Of a stretch of 62,105 nt of DNA, positions 17,116 to 26,030 are shown in pieces. The stretch is from a virus: IMG/VR virus record IMGVR_UViG_3300043568_000384, positions 1 through 62,105 of that record. One strand, given 5' to 3'. The translations under genes and the position numbers were made by a program. How positions within the stretch are numbered: the stretch's first letter is position 1; each line of letters opens with the position of its first letter. Below the pieces are notes generated by a model. The model was not told where the DNA came from, ran no database searches, and saw only the letters and a program-made list of their open reading frames with translations.

Positions 17116-20061
17116 ATGACTTACAACATTTATTATAGTGATTCTGGTAATCCTCAAAATCCAATATCAGTGCCAGACGGCATCGGCAGTGTTGACACTA
17201 GCACCAGTTTGACATTTCCTGGAAAGAATTCTACAAGTTATGCATCTGCCATCGGTACTAATTTTTTACGTTTACTAGAAAATTTTGCTAGGAACACTGC
17301 TCCTGGCTCAGTTTTTGGAGAAGGTTCTCCAATCACTGGACAATTATGGTACGACACGTCAGCTTTTCGTCCGCAGTTAAAACTCTACGATGGTACAAAA
17401 TGGACCGAAGCTGGAAACATTAAAAAAGGTTCAACACAACCTTCTGCAGAAAATAGTATCATAGGCGATTTATGGGTTGACACTACAAATCAGCAATTAT
17501 ATTTGTTTGCTGGAACTACTTGGATTTTAGTAGGCCCTCAGTTTAGTGAAGGCAGTGAGTCTGGAATAAAAGCAGAAACATTAGTAGACAGAAATACTAA
17601 TACTAATAAAACTGTCTTAATTTTATACGTTAGTGGATTTCCAGTTATTATTGTTAGTAAAGATGAATTTATTCCAAAATTAGCAATTGACGGTTTTGAA
17701 GTAATACGTCAAGGCGTTAATTTATCTACAGCCGACTTTGATCTCGACGGAAGAGTTTTAAATAAATTCTGGGGAACCAGCGAAAAAGCAAATTCGTTAG
17801 TTGTAGGTACTAGTATAGTTCCGTCCACGAATTTCTTACGCAGCGATACTGTAAGTACAACCAATTATACATTAAACATTAGGAATGGTGGCGGCCTAGT
17901 TTTAGGCAGCTCATTAGAAACATCGCTGTCTATATCTCCAACCGGTGCCCTGTTATATCATAAAACTCCAGGACAGTCTTTAATTTTTAAAACAACTACT
18001 TCTGGCGGCGTTGCCAACGAAGTGTTAGTTGTAACTGGAAATCAACGTGTAGGGGTGAATAAGACACCCACTGAAGCATTGGACGTATCTGGTAATTTAT
18101 TAGCCAGCGGCAGCATAAAAACTACAGCAACTACTAGTTCTACAAGTACAACCACTGGCTCTTTAGTGGTTGGCGGCGGCGCAGGCGTGGCTGGCGCCTT
18201 ATATGTTGGCGGTGCAGCTAATGTAGTTGGACAAGTTACAGTTGGAAATTCTGCAGCCACAGGTGCGGCCATAGTAACTAGTAACACAACGCCGTTAGTT
18301 CCAAAACACGACATTGGTACTTCTGGAAATAATTTTAGAAATGTTTATGCTCAGAATTTTTATGGAACTACATTTGTCGGAGATGTAACTGGTAATGTGT
18401 CGGGTAATGTGTCGGGATCAGCAGTATCTCTAGCAAAGACTTCGGCATTCTCTTTAAGAGGCGATATCACTAGCAATGTCATTGCTTTCAACGGAGCATC
18501 AGCAGTTCCTATTAGATATGTATCTACAGTTTCTAAAAATGTTCTTGGGGTAGTCACTGTTACTACCATTGTTCCGCACGAATATATTTCTAGTTATATT
18601 GTTAGCTTAGAATATAATACTGTAAGTCCCGGAGCAATTTTAACTTCTTTTATAACAGCCGGTTCGGTAATCACTGTCACGGGTCTTAACACATTTACAT
18701 ATACCAGTTCTAACACTGTGTTAATTAGTACAACAGGTACTGTGGGCAGTATTGCTGGAAGTGGACCTTGGACAGGCACTATCACTGGTATGAGTTCGAC
18801 TACTGGCTTGGTAATAGGATCAACTGTAACAGCAACTAATGGTTCAGGTAGCCTCGGATCTAGCGGAGTATATACGGTTAGCGGTTCAATTACGGGCTCG
18901 TCTGTAGCTTTTACAGCTACTGGTGGCACAACTCCAGTAGCTGGAGCAATTACTAATATAATTGCTACTGGTTCTATTGCTACAACTTCTATGCCAGTTG
19001 GTATAGTTGGTTCACTAACAGTAAATCCTGGCGGCACATTTAATACAGTACTAGATGACGAAGTTATTTCTGGAAAAATAGAATTATCAAACATAGTAGA
19101 TAGTGATTTCTTTTTAGTTTATAGATCTACAGCATCGCCTGCTTTAAGAAAAATTAGCAAAGCTGTATTGTTTTCCACAGCAGGCACAGTGCCTACTGGC
19201 AGTATAATGCCTTTTGCTGGCGATACTGCTCCGGCAGGATACTTATTATGTGACGGCAGTGAACAAAGTCAGGGTCAATATTCCGAACTGTTCACAGTAT
19301 TAGGCACCAAGTACGGTTCTGGCACATATAATGCTATATCAAATCCAACTGGCTTGGAAGGTTATCAAACATTTAGAATTCCAGACTTACGTGGACGTTT
19401 TGCGCTAGGCAAAGATGACATGGATAACGGTAACACTATCAATATACAAGTATCGGCCACACTAGGTTCTATGACTGCTATAACAACATTAGGTGCCATC
19501 GATGCAACATTTACAGTTTTAAATTCAGCTACTATAAACGGACCATGGACAAGGGCATTGGGTAGAACATTAAGCGGTACACCGCTTCAAAATAATTTGT
19601 CTCCGGTTACGATTACAGCAGTTACAGTTGGAACTACTAACACAACTATAGTTGTAAGTTGTCAAAGTCAAACTGTTGGCTATCCTACTGGTGCCACAGG
19701 ACTAACGCTGGAAGCAATTGGTTCAAAAGATGGCGGTGGTGGTGTAGCTGGCAGAGTATCGAGCGCAACAATATTAGGTGTTTCAGGCGGTAATAATCAG
19801 AAAACATTATCAAGCTCAAACATTCCAGATCACTTACATGATATGAAGGATAGTTTGAATAATCAATATGGAGCTGTTAGCAGCGCCCCTTCTACCGCAC
19901 CAGAAATTATTGCACAAAGCATACACTTTACATCCCCAGCTGGTCAGTTGTTACCAAACAGTGGCGGCATTCAGGGATATACTTCACAAACAGCACTAGA
20001 CGTTATGAATCCGTATCAAACAATCAACTATATTATATTTACTGGCAGGATCTTACCATGA
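17116..20061 (+). CDS. Long tail fibre with phage Tail Collar domain
   Basis: A 981-residue protein. Residues 35-175 contain the N-terminal module shared with the next two fibres (LLENFA..., ITGQLWYDT, two W-V/I-x-aromatic blade-like repeats, then a VSGFPVIIVSKDEF segment). The middle is repetitive: an STTTGSLVVGGGAGVAGALYV segment near residue 350 and a VTGNVSGNVSG run near 420. Residues about 695-775 form a Tail Collar domain (GSIMPFAGDTAPAGYLLCDG, then FRIPDLRGRFALG), followed by a C-terminus with SNIPDHLHD and NPYQTINYIIFTG, as in gp12-like collar fibres. Receptor binding by the distal half is inferred from the family. Its stop overlaps the next gene (ATGA). Confidence 0.85.
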   Translation: MTYNIYYSDSGNPQNPISVPDGIGSVDTSTSLTFPGKNSTSYASAIGTNFLRLLENFARNTAPGSVFGEGSPITGQLWYDTSAFRPQLKLYDGTKWTEAGNIKKGSTQPSAENSIIGDLWVDTTNQQLYLFAGTTWILVGPQFSEGSESGIKAETLVDRNTNTNKTVLILYVSGFPVIIVSKDEFIPKLAIDGFEVIRQGVNLSTADFDLDGRVLNKFWGTSEKANSLVVGTSIVPSTNFLRSDTVSTTNYTLNIRNGGGLVLGSSLETSLSISPTGALLYHKTPGQSLIFKTTTSGGVANEVLVVTGNQRVGVNKTPTEALDVSGNLLASGSIKTTATTSSTSTTTGSLVVGGGAGVAGALYVGGAANVVGQVTVGNSAATGAAIVTSNTTPLVPKHDIGTSGNNFRNVYAQNFYGTTFVGDVTGNVSGNVSGSAVSLAKTSAFSLRGDITSNVIAFNGASAVPIRYVSTVSKNVLGVVTVTTIVPHEYISSYIVSLEYNTVSPGAILTSFITAGSVITVTGLNTFTYTSSNTVLISTTGTVGSIAGSGPWTGTITGMSSTTGLVIGSTVTATNGSGSLGSSGVYTVSGSITGSSVAFTATGGTTPVAGAITNIIATGSIATTSMPVGIVGSLTVNPGGTFNTVLDDEVISGKIELSNIVDSDFFLVYRSTASPALRKISKAVLFSTAGTVPTGSIMPFAGDTAPAGYLLCDGSEQSQGQYSELFTVLGTKYGSGTYNAISNPTGLEGYQTFRIPDLRGRFALGKDDMDNGNTINIQVSATLGSMTAITTLGAIDATFTVLNSATINGPWTRALGRTLSGTPLQNNLSPVTITAVTVGTTNTTIVVSCQSQTVGYPTGATGLTLEAIGSKDGGGGVAGRVSSATILGVSGGNNQKTLSSSNIPDHLHDMKDSLNNQYGAVSSAPSTAPEIIAQSIHFTSPAGQLLPNSGGIQGYTSQTALDVMNPYQTINYIIFTGRILP

Positions 20062-22775
20062 CCTATAAGATTAACAAAACAGATGGCAGCTTGCTAACAG
20101 AAATTATCGATAGTGCTATCGATACCACTGCCACTGACTTGGCCTTAATAGGTAAAAATGTTACGGGCTACGGCGAATATCTTAATGAAAATTTTGTAAA
20201 GCTTCTGGAAAATTTTGCCAGTACAAGTGAACCTAATAATCCTATAACTGGACAAATATGGTTTGACGTTAGTGAAAACAGATTAAAAGTTTATGACGGT
20301 AATGGATTTAGAATTGGAAGTGGTCCGATTGTATCAGGTACAGCACCGCTAAATCCTATTCAAGGTGATTTTTGGATTGACAGCAATGAAAATCAATTGT
20401 ACTTTTATGATGGCACTGATAGACAACTAGCAGGCCCAATTTATAAAGATAGTCAAGGTATTTCTGGTTGGGAAGTTGCCACAATAGCAGACACTGACAG
20501 TAATTCGCGAGTGATTGTAAAGTTATGGGCTGCTCAGACGTTATTAGGAATTTTTAGTAAGTATACAGAATTTACACCTAGTAGTTTAATACCCGGATAT
20601 GCAGGTTCTATCAAACCTGGATTTAATGCTGGTACTGTATCGGGATTCAAACTCAACGCTACAGCATCTAGTGCAGATGCGCTAGTTGATAATCTTGGAA
20701 ATTTAAAACCAGTTAGCAGTTTTATGTTAACTGCTGACGATAACAGTACTACAGGCAGTCTTACAATTATCAATCCAGAACCTTTGATACTGGGCGCAAA
20801 TCAAAAAAATACTATATTGGTATCCGATGATGATATTCGAATTCGTAGTAATTTCGGCGGCAATATCGCACACCCTGACGGTCAAAACTTTATAATAACA
20901 ACCAAACAAGGATCAACATTTAGTGATGCAATCACAGTAAAAGCTGCAACTAATAGAGTTGGCATTTTTAATAATGCCCCTACAGGCATGTTACACATTG
21001 GAACTACGCTAGCACCTGGCAATGTTGTCATCGAAGGTAACTTAACAGTTAACGGTACTAGCACAACTATTAATTCCACAGTCGTAGCCATAGATGACAT
21101 CAATATAATATTAGGTGATACTGCGTCACCAACTGATGTAACAGCCAACGGCGGCGGCCTTACACTTAAAGGCGCCAGCGATAAAACTTTATCATGGATA
21201 GATGCTACCGATTCTTGGACCAGCAATCAGAATTTTGATATTACTTTTGGCAAAACATACAAGATCAACGGCGTTGATGTATTAACCTCTACAACATTAG
21301 GATCGAGTATTGTTAATTCTAGCTTGACCAGTATTGGAACATTGACTAGTTTACAAGTTGATAACATCAATATTAACAATAATGTAATCTCAACTACTAC
21401 TACAAATACTAATTTAGTATTATCGCCTAATGGCACTGGCGTAGTTGATGTTGCCACTAGTAGAATTACAAGTTTGTCCAATCCAGTTGCTGGCACAGAC
21501 GCAGTAAATTTACAAACATTAACAGCTAGTTTGCCAGCACCTTGGATTAATGTCAATGCCAATTATCAATCTAGTAAAAATGATAGATTATTAGTAAGCA
21601 CAATTTCAGGTACACTGACTGTGACATTGCCCAATGTTGTAAGTTCTAGTGACACTATTCGTTTCTTTGACTATGACAGCACATTCGATACTGATAATTT
21701 AATCATAACTAGATATAGAAGAATAGATCCTGCTACAATTACTGGATTAAGTGCAGGTATAGCAAATACATTTATTGGGTTGGCAACTACTACAACCAGT
21801 GTAGCAGGTAACGGAATCATTGTCACGGTAACAACAACATCCGCAACACCAGCAGGATATAATAACGTAAACACCGCCATCACAGTGACCACTTCAGGTT
21901 ATGGATATGTAACAGGAGATGTTATAACAGTGTCTGGTGCTGCCGTCGGCGGCGCAAGTCCTGCTAACGATTTAGTATTTGAGTTAGATGTTATGGATAA
22001 CATCTTTGGACTAGACGAAGATTTAATTGTAAATGACGCCGCAGCATCATTTGGTTTGATATATGCTAATTCTGCTCAAGGTTGGCGCTATATCGAAAGT
22101 TTAGAACTTCCAGCAATAATTTATGTCGATGTAACTGGTAATCTAACAGGCAATGTAACAGGCAATGTAACAGGCAATGTTACAGGCAATGTTACAGGCA
22201 ATGTTACAGGGTCAATATTATCTGCATCTCAGCCTAATGTTACCAGTCTTGGAACTTTATCTAATTTATCTGTTAGTTCTGATATATTAGCTAATTTAAA
22301 AGGAAACGTAGTTTCTAGCAATACTAATGTAACTGTGCTTAATACCAGTGCTGCTACTGCAACTTTTTTGGGTAACGTCACTGGCAACATTACTGGTGAC
22401 GTTACTGGTGACGTCACAAATACACAATTAGTCTTAGAATCCACTACAAATTCTGTATTAATAAAATCCGGAGCAAACGGAATTAGATTAAGTTCGCTGG
22501 ACGATACAACCGTACAAGAACAATACAATGTACAGATTACACCAGGCGCATCACCAACACAACGTTCGCGTACTTTGTTATACGGCGATGTAGAAGTTGT
22601 TAATATTTCTACAAGCAATATCAACGGAGCATCTTTCAAATTACCGTCTTACTCTAATTTAGAACTTGCATCGAGAACATTGAGCGCACTAAATTATGGT
22701 GAACTTATCTATAATAGCACTGCTAACCAGGTACAAGCCTACATTAGCCCAGGCTCTTGGGTTAGTTTGAATTAA
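20058..22775 (+). CDS. Long tail fibre protein, paralogue without collar domain
   Basis: A 905-residue protein whose ATG overlaps the stop of the preceding fibre. Residues 30-170 repeat the shared module (IGKNVTGYGEYLNENFVKLL, ITGQIWFD, VSG...). The middle has a fibre shaft segment (VIEGNLTVNGTSTTINSTVV near residue 325), then long Thr/Ser/Asn-rich beta repeats. Residues about 692-718 consist of tandem VTGN units encoded by a 12-bp repeat, with a second VTGN/VTGD run near 775-790. The C-terminal stretch ends in a LNYGELIYNSTANQVQAY segment and SPGSWVSLN. No Tail Collar domain is visible, so this is probably an alternative or partner fibre. Confidence 0.75.
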   Translation: MTYKINKTDGSLLTEIIDSAIDTTATDLALIGKNVTGYGEYLNENFVKLLENFASTSEPNNPITGQIWFDVSENRLKVYDGNGFRIGSGPIVSGTAPLNPIQGDFWIDSNENQLYFYDGTDRQLAGPIYKDSQGISGWEVATIADTDSNSRVIVKLWAAQTLLGIFSKYTEFTPSSLIPGYAGSIKPGFNAGTVSGFKLNATASSADALVDNLGNLKPVSSFMLTADDNSTTGSLTIINPEPLILGANQKNTILVSDDDIRIRSNFGGNIAHPDGQNFIITTKQGSTFSDAITVKAATNRVGIFNNAPTGMLHIGTTLAPGNVVIEGNLTVNGTSTTINSTVVAIDDINIILGDTASPTDVTANGGGLTLKGASDKTLSWIDATDSWTSNQNFDITFGKTYKINGVDVLTSTTLGSSIVNSSLTSIGTLTSLQVDNININNNVISTTTTNTNLVLSPNGTGVVDVATSRITSLSNPVAGTDAVNLQTLTASLPAPWINVNANYQSSKNDRLLVSTISGTLTVTLPNVVSSSDTIRFFDYDSTFDTDNLIITRYRRIDPATITGLSAGIANTFIGLATTTTSVAGNGIIVTVTTTSATPAGYNNVNTAITVTTSGYGYVTGDVITVSGAAVGGASPANDLVFELDVMDNIFGLDEDLIVNDAAASFGLIYANSAQGWRYIESLELPAIIYVDVTGNLTGNVTGNVTGNVTGNVTGNVTGSILSASQPNVTSLGTLSNLSVSSDILANLKGNVVSSNTNVTVLNTSAATATFLGNVTGNITGDVTGDVTNTQLVLESTTNSVLIKSGANGIRLSSLDDTTVQEQYNVQITPGASPTQRSRTLLYGDVEVVNISTSNINGASFKLPSYSNLELASRTLSALNYGELIYNSTANQVQAYISPGSWVSLN
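22131..22214 (+). repeat. Seven 12-bp tandem units encoding VTGN
   Basis: Seven consecutive 12-bp units related to GTWACAGGCAAT, each encoding Val-Thr-Gly-Asn (one unit Leu-Thr, last ending Gly-Ser). The three central and three later units differ only at a synonymous third position (GTA/GTT). A shorter run of diverged units lies at about 22377-22420. The tract is in frame in the fibre gene, so unit gain or loss would change shaft length without breaking the frame. Confidence 0.85.
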
Positions 22776-22803
22776 AAATTGCATAATGAATATGTACATA
22801 GAG

Positions 22804-22810
22804 CTAAATA
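22804..22810 (+). promoter_or_regulatory. Possible late-promoter box
   Basis: CTAAATA lies in the 59-bp gap before the third long fibre. It matches TATAAATA at 6 of 8 positions when followed through TAAATA. A start site 6 bases downstream would give a leader of about 19 nt, the same geometry as the box at 15536. An AGGGGG Shine-Dalgarno-like run follows at about 22819-22825. Weak evidence by itself. Confidence 0.3.
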
Positions 22811-22834
22811 TAATAGATCAGGGGGTTAACAGTT

Positions 22835-24541
22835 ATGCCTTATAGCATTGACAAGTATAATGGAACAACCATTGCGGTAGTCGAAGACGGTACTATAGAT
22901 AGTACCCTAGATATTAAATTAATTGGTAAAAATTACGCCGGCTACGGTGAAGTACAAAACGAAAACTTTGTTCATTTGCTAGAGAATTTTGCTGGAGGAT
23001 CTTCACCTCCCCGCCCAATTAGCGGACAAATTTGGTACGATACCACTACTAAGAAAATTAAATTTTATGATGCTGCCAGCGCCCGCTGGAGAACAGCAGG
23101 AGGCGCAGAAAGTGCTGCCGGCCCAACTGGCCCAATAGGTCTGGGACAGGGTGATTTCTGGTTTGAAACTATCAACAAGCAGTTATATGTTTACGACGGC
23201 ACCGCATACGTTCTAGTGGGTCCACAAGGTGTTGGCGGCCTTGGCACCACTCAAATGAAATCTGTTTCAGTAACAGACACCGTCGCCGGCACACACGGAA
23301 TTATACAAGCATTTGTCGATGGCGACATTGTGTTTGTTGTTTCAACAGATTCGTTTGAGTTGAGTACAGCTAGTGAAGCAACAATGCCAGGGTTTGGCAT
23401 AATAAAGTCTGGTATTACGCTGGCAAATACTGATAATACTGATGGTATAACTGACCCAGGTGTTAATGCTACTCCGTTAGATATTGTTTGGGGAACTGTC
23501 AGTAACAGTCTTAAATTAAACGGTTACACATCTGACGATTTTGTTTTAAATGAGGGCACTGTTAATTTCGATGTGCTAGTACATTTTTCAGATCTAGGTT
23601 ATACTGTTGGCGATAGCGATGATCTCGAAGTAAAAATTGACACTGACGGCATAACACCAATATTTAAAACTTCAATTAACAATACAATCAAGTTCCAAAC
23701 TTACAACGCTCTTACACCGACCATACCAAATACGCCACTTACCTTAGTGGGCGCAAATATTTTACCAGGCGTCGATAATGTAACGAATCTAGGATCTAGT
23801 TCTTTTAAATTTAAAGATGTGTACGGTACTACTTTTTCTGGAACTGCCGCTCAATCAGACAAGTTAAAAGTTGGCGTAGTTTACGCAGATGCAGCAGTAG
23901 CCAGCACCGCGGACACAGTGGTAGTTAGAACTGCCGCAGGAGCCATAAACGCAACTTCTTTCTTGGGTAATGCGTCTACCGCAACTACCGCAACTACAGC
24001 AACGCAGGCAAATACACTACAAGTTGCCGCTGGCGTGTATAGAACAGCTAGTGTTTCAGCTCCAGATGATGGAGTTGCAGATACTATTGCAGTAAGAGAT
24101 TCAGCCGGCGACTTGTGTGCTACAATTTTCCGTGGAACAGCCACAGCCGCATTGTTTGCTGACTTGGCTGAAAAATATTTGGCAGATGACGAATACGAAA
24201 TTGGCACAGTGGTAACTGTGGGCGGTGCGCAAGAAGTTACAGCATGTCAAATGGGCACCCGTGCATTTGGTGCAGTAAGTGGAAGTCCAGCTTTTATGAT
24301 GAATGAAGGTCTTGTTGGCGGCACATATATCGCACTAAAAGGTCGTGTACCAGTTAAAGTTATTGGAGCAGTGACTAAAGGTGACAAATTAATAGCAGCC
24401 AGTAACGGTTGCGCAGGTCCTGCCCACGTGTTGCTACAGAATTTACCCGTCCGTGCTGGAAATTTTCCAGATACTTTTGCTATTGCATTAGAAAGTAGCG
24501 ATGACGCAGGCGTCAAACTAATAGAAGCAATAATTATTTAA
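22835..24541 (+). CDS. Tail fibre protein: shared N-terminal module plus C-terminal ADLAEKY domain
   Basis: A 568-residue chimera of two modules seen nearby. Residues 28-180 match the N-terminal module of the two preceding long fibres (GKNYAGYGEVQNENFVHLL, ISGQIWYDT, then LGQGDFWFET). Residues about 430-568 match the C-terminal domain of the protein at 15567 (ALFADLAEKYLADDEYEIG, GRVPVKVIGAVTKGD, terminal IEAIII). Between them lies a fibre segment with SSSFKFKDVYGTTFSG and Ala/Thr-rich repeats (SAVAST..., TATTATTATQ). No collar domain. The architecture suggests interchangeable fibre tips on a common base; the attachment site on the baseplate is unknown. Confidence 0.75.
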   Translation: MPYSIDKYNGTTIAVVEDGTIDSTLDIKLIGKNYAGYGEVQNENFVHLLENFAGGSSPPRPISGQIWYDTTTKKIKFYDAASARWRTAGGAESAAGPTGPIGLGQGDFWFETINKQLYVYDGTAYVLVGPQGVGGLGTTQMKSVSVTDTVAGTHGIIQAFVDGDIVFVVSTDSFELSTASEATMPGFGIIKSGITLANTDNTDGITDPGVNATPLDIVWGTVSNSLKLNGYTSDDFVLNEGTVNFDVLVHFSDLGYTVGDSDDLEVKIDTDGITPIFKTSINNTIKFQTYNALTPTIPNTPLTLVGANILPGVDNVTNLGSSSFKFKDVYGTTFSGTAAQSDKLKVGVVYADAAVASTADTVVVRTAAGAINATSFLGNASTATTATTATQANTLQVAAGVYRTASVSAPDDGVADTIAVRDSAGDLCATIFRGTATAALFADLAEKYLADDEYEIGTVVTVGGAQEVTACQMGTRAFGAVSGSPAFMMNEGLVGGTYIALKGRVPVKVIGAVTKGDKLIAASNGCAGPAHVLLQNLPVRAGNFPDTFAIALESSDDAGVKLIEAIII

Positions 24542-24552
24542 GGAATACTACC

Positions 24553-25608
24553 ATGGCAGGAAGAGGAACACGAGCTACGGCGTCGGATTTTAACAACATT
24601 CAAGCAACAGTTAACAGCGTATTAGGCCTTGGTTCGTCTACACAAGGATACGGACAAACAGTTTCCAGTGCGCAAGTAGGTTCTGGAGCAATCATTACAG
24701 TTGCTCAATGGACTACTCTACGTGCTGACTTGGTCAAATGTAGAACACACCAAACCAATCTAGCAGTTGTAAACGGTGCAGCAAACGTTAGTGCTAATCG
24801 CGGCGGCGCATGCCAAACGTTGGAAACTATTACTAGTAGCACTGTTATTAGTGAAGACATTCGAGATCAATACAATTTGTTTACCAACGGAAGTCCTGGT
24901 ACCATTGGTATTAATGCTGAACGATCATTGGCAAACGCAGCCCAATTGAGTGCAGCAACAGCACCAAGCGGTGTTACCAACCCTAGTCAGTATGCTGGCG
25001 CATGGGGCGTAAACGCAAGTAGTACTCGTTACCTAAGACAAATTTACACAGTAACTTTTGCCGGCTACACACATGTTGGCGGATTATCAGTTTCAGCTGC
25101 CAATCATATCAGATGTTTCTTTAACGCAGGCGGCAAAATTCAATTTACCAGCACTAGAAGCGGTACAGCAGACAACACAAAGGATACCGATTGGACCAAT
25201 ATGTTGAGTGGCATGGGAAATTTCATATTTGCTGCAGCAAATTCAAGCGTTAGCGGAACTACTAACCCAGGAAACGGTGGATCAACTCCTGGATCTAGTA
25301 TAGGATATCATCAAACAACTGGCACTTACCAAACATTAGTAAATGTAGCATCTACTGTGAGCCGGTACACTGAAAATAGATTTACAGTTGAAGTGCAGAC
25401 ATCAGGTACTAACGCTTTGTTATTTAGATTGACATGGGCTGACAATGACGTAATTGAAGGCGCCGAAACAGTGGACGAACCGGTTAATGGTAATGGCGGT
25501 TCCAGAATGGAAAGCAGTTGTTTTATCGTTCGTCCAAACGTAGCAATCACAGTAGACGTTCCGGCGCCTACAGCAAGCGTAGGCGCTTTTGCAGCATCGG
25601 CTTCTTAA
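24553..25608 (+). CDS. Virion/fibre-associated protein of unknown function
   Basis: A 351-residue protein, MAGRGTRATASDFNNIQATV, starting 12 bases after the previous fibre gene with AGGAATACTACC before the ATG. The N-terminal 90 residues are helical and include a QWTTLRADLVKCRTHQ segment; the rest is Gly/Ser/Thr-rich beta (GGLSVSAANHIRCFFNAGG, FTVEVQTSG). No signal or membrane segment. I recognise such proteins only as unassigned structural proteins at the end of fibre blocks in marine T4-like phages. It is the last gene of the plus-strand virion block and is followed by the hairpin at 25632-25679. Confidence 0.55.
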   Translation: MAGRGTRATASDFNNIQATVNSVLGLGSSTQGYGQTVSSAQVGSGAIITVAQWTTLRADLVKCRTHQTNLAVVNGAANVSANRGGACQTLETITSSTVISEDIRDQYNLFTNGSPGTIGINAERSLANAAQLSAATAPSGVTNPSQYAGAWGVNASSTRYLRQIYTVTFAGYTHVGGLSVSAANHIRCFFNAGGKIQFTSTRSGTADNTKDTDWTNMLSGMGNFIFAAANSSVSGTTNPGNGGSTPGSSIGYHQTTGTYQTLVNVASTVSRYTENRFTVEVQTSGTNALLFRLTWADNDVIEGAETVDEPVNGNGGSRMESSCFIVRPNVAITVDVPAPTASVGAFAASAS

Positions 25609-25626
25609 TCAATAAACTCTAAATCG

Positions 25627-25655
25627 TTGACACTCCTAGGCTAAGATAGTATACT
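25627..25655 (+). promoter_or_regulatory. Near-consensus sigma70 promoter
   Basis: TTGACA at 25627-25632, 17-base spacer, TATACT at 25650-25655: six of six and five of six consensus bases with optimal spacing. The start site would fall near 25662. It lies in the only gap (71 bp) between the virion block and the glycosyltransferase/radical-SAM block, so it probably drives the run of overlapping genes from 25680 to at least 32126, likely as an early or host-polymerase promoter. It overlaps the left arm of the terminator hairpin. Confidence 0.75.
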
Positions 25656-25679
25656 ATACTATAAACCTAGGAGTTTTTT
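25632..25679 (+). terminator. Rho-independent terminator overlapping promoter and next RBS
   Basis: ACTCCTAGG (25632-25640) pairs perfectly with CCTAGGAGT (25666-25674), followed by a run of six T (25674-25679). The 25-base loop contains the palindrome ATAGTATACTAT. It should end transcription of the fibre genes. AGGAG in the right arm (25669-25673) is also the Shine-Dalgarno of the GTG start at 25680, and the left arm lies in the promoter spacer. Confidence 0.75.
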
Positions 25680-26030
25680 GTGGACGAACGATTTCAAAAA
25701 GCCTTTGAAACTGCCAATTATATGACAACATTGGCCAGTCAAAAGCAAATTCTTAAAGAAGAATTTTATCAAAATTTAATTCATTATCATAATGGCGGAA
25801 TCTTTACCGCATCGCGTGAGCTAATCAATTTTACCAAAACGCTAGTTGATATTGGTAACAATGAATCTACAGTACTGGTAGATAATAACGAATTACCTGT
25901 TGACATTGTTGATCTCTCTAAATTTTTAGAGGAGTTGCTGTCAAAATATCATTTTGCCGTTAACGGGTATTATACAAGATACGATCAGATGAGAAAGAAT
26001 AGAACTGTGGAAGGTATTCTCAGTGTATGA
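25680..26030 (+). CDS. Small conserved phage protein of unknown function
   Basis: A 116-residue protein starting with GTG; AGGAG ends six bases before it, which supports this start. It is charged and mostly helical (MDERFQKAFETANYMTTLAS at the start), with a central segment holding VDNNELPVDIVDLSKFLEEL and a Tyr-rich end. No membrane segment or signal peptide. I recall similar short proteins next to fibre genes in marine myoviruses, but know no function. It overlaps the next gene by four bases and is the first gene of the plus-strand run downstream of the promoter at 25627. Confidence 0.55.
   Translation: MDERFQKAFETANYMTTLASQKQILKEEFYQNLIHYHNGGIFTASRELINFTKTLVDIGNNESTVLVDNNELPVDIVDLSKFLEELLSKYHFAVNGYYTRYDQMRKNRTVEGILSV

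Noticed and set aside
18594-19094. 166-residue open frame on the minus strand inside a fibre gene
   Set aside because: It is antisense to a low-complexity Thr/Val/Gly coding region and has a Val/Pro-repetitive composition typical of a shadow frame. No ribosome site was seen.
22131-22214. Short regular repeats as a CRISPR array
   Set aside because: The units are 12 bp with no spacers and encode an in-frame VTGN fibre repeat.
22229-22639. 136-residue minus-strand frame in the 20058 fibre gene
   Set aside because: Antisense of the repeat region with biased Val/Leu/Thr composition and no neighbouring genes on that strand.
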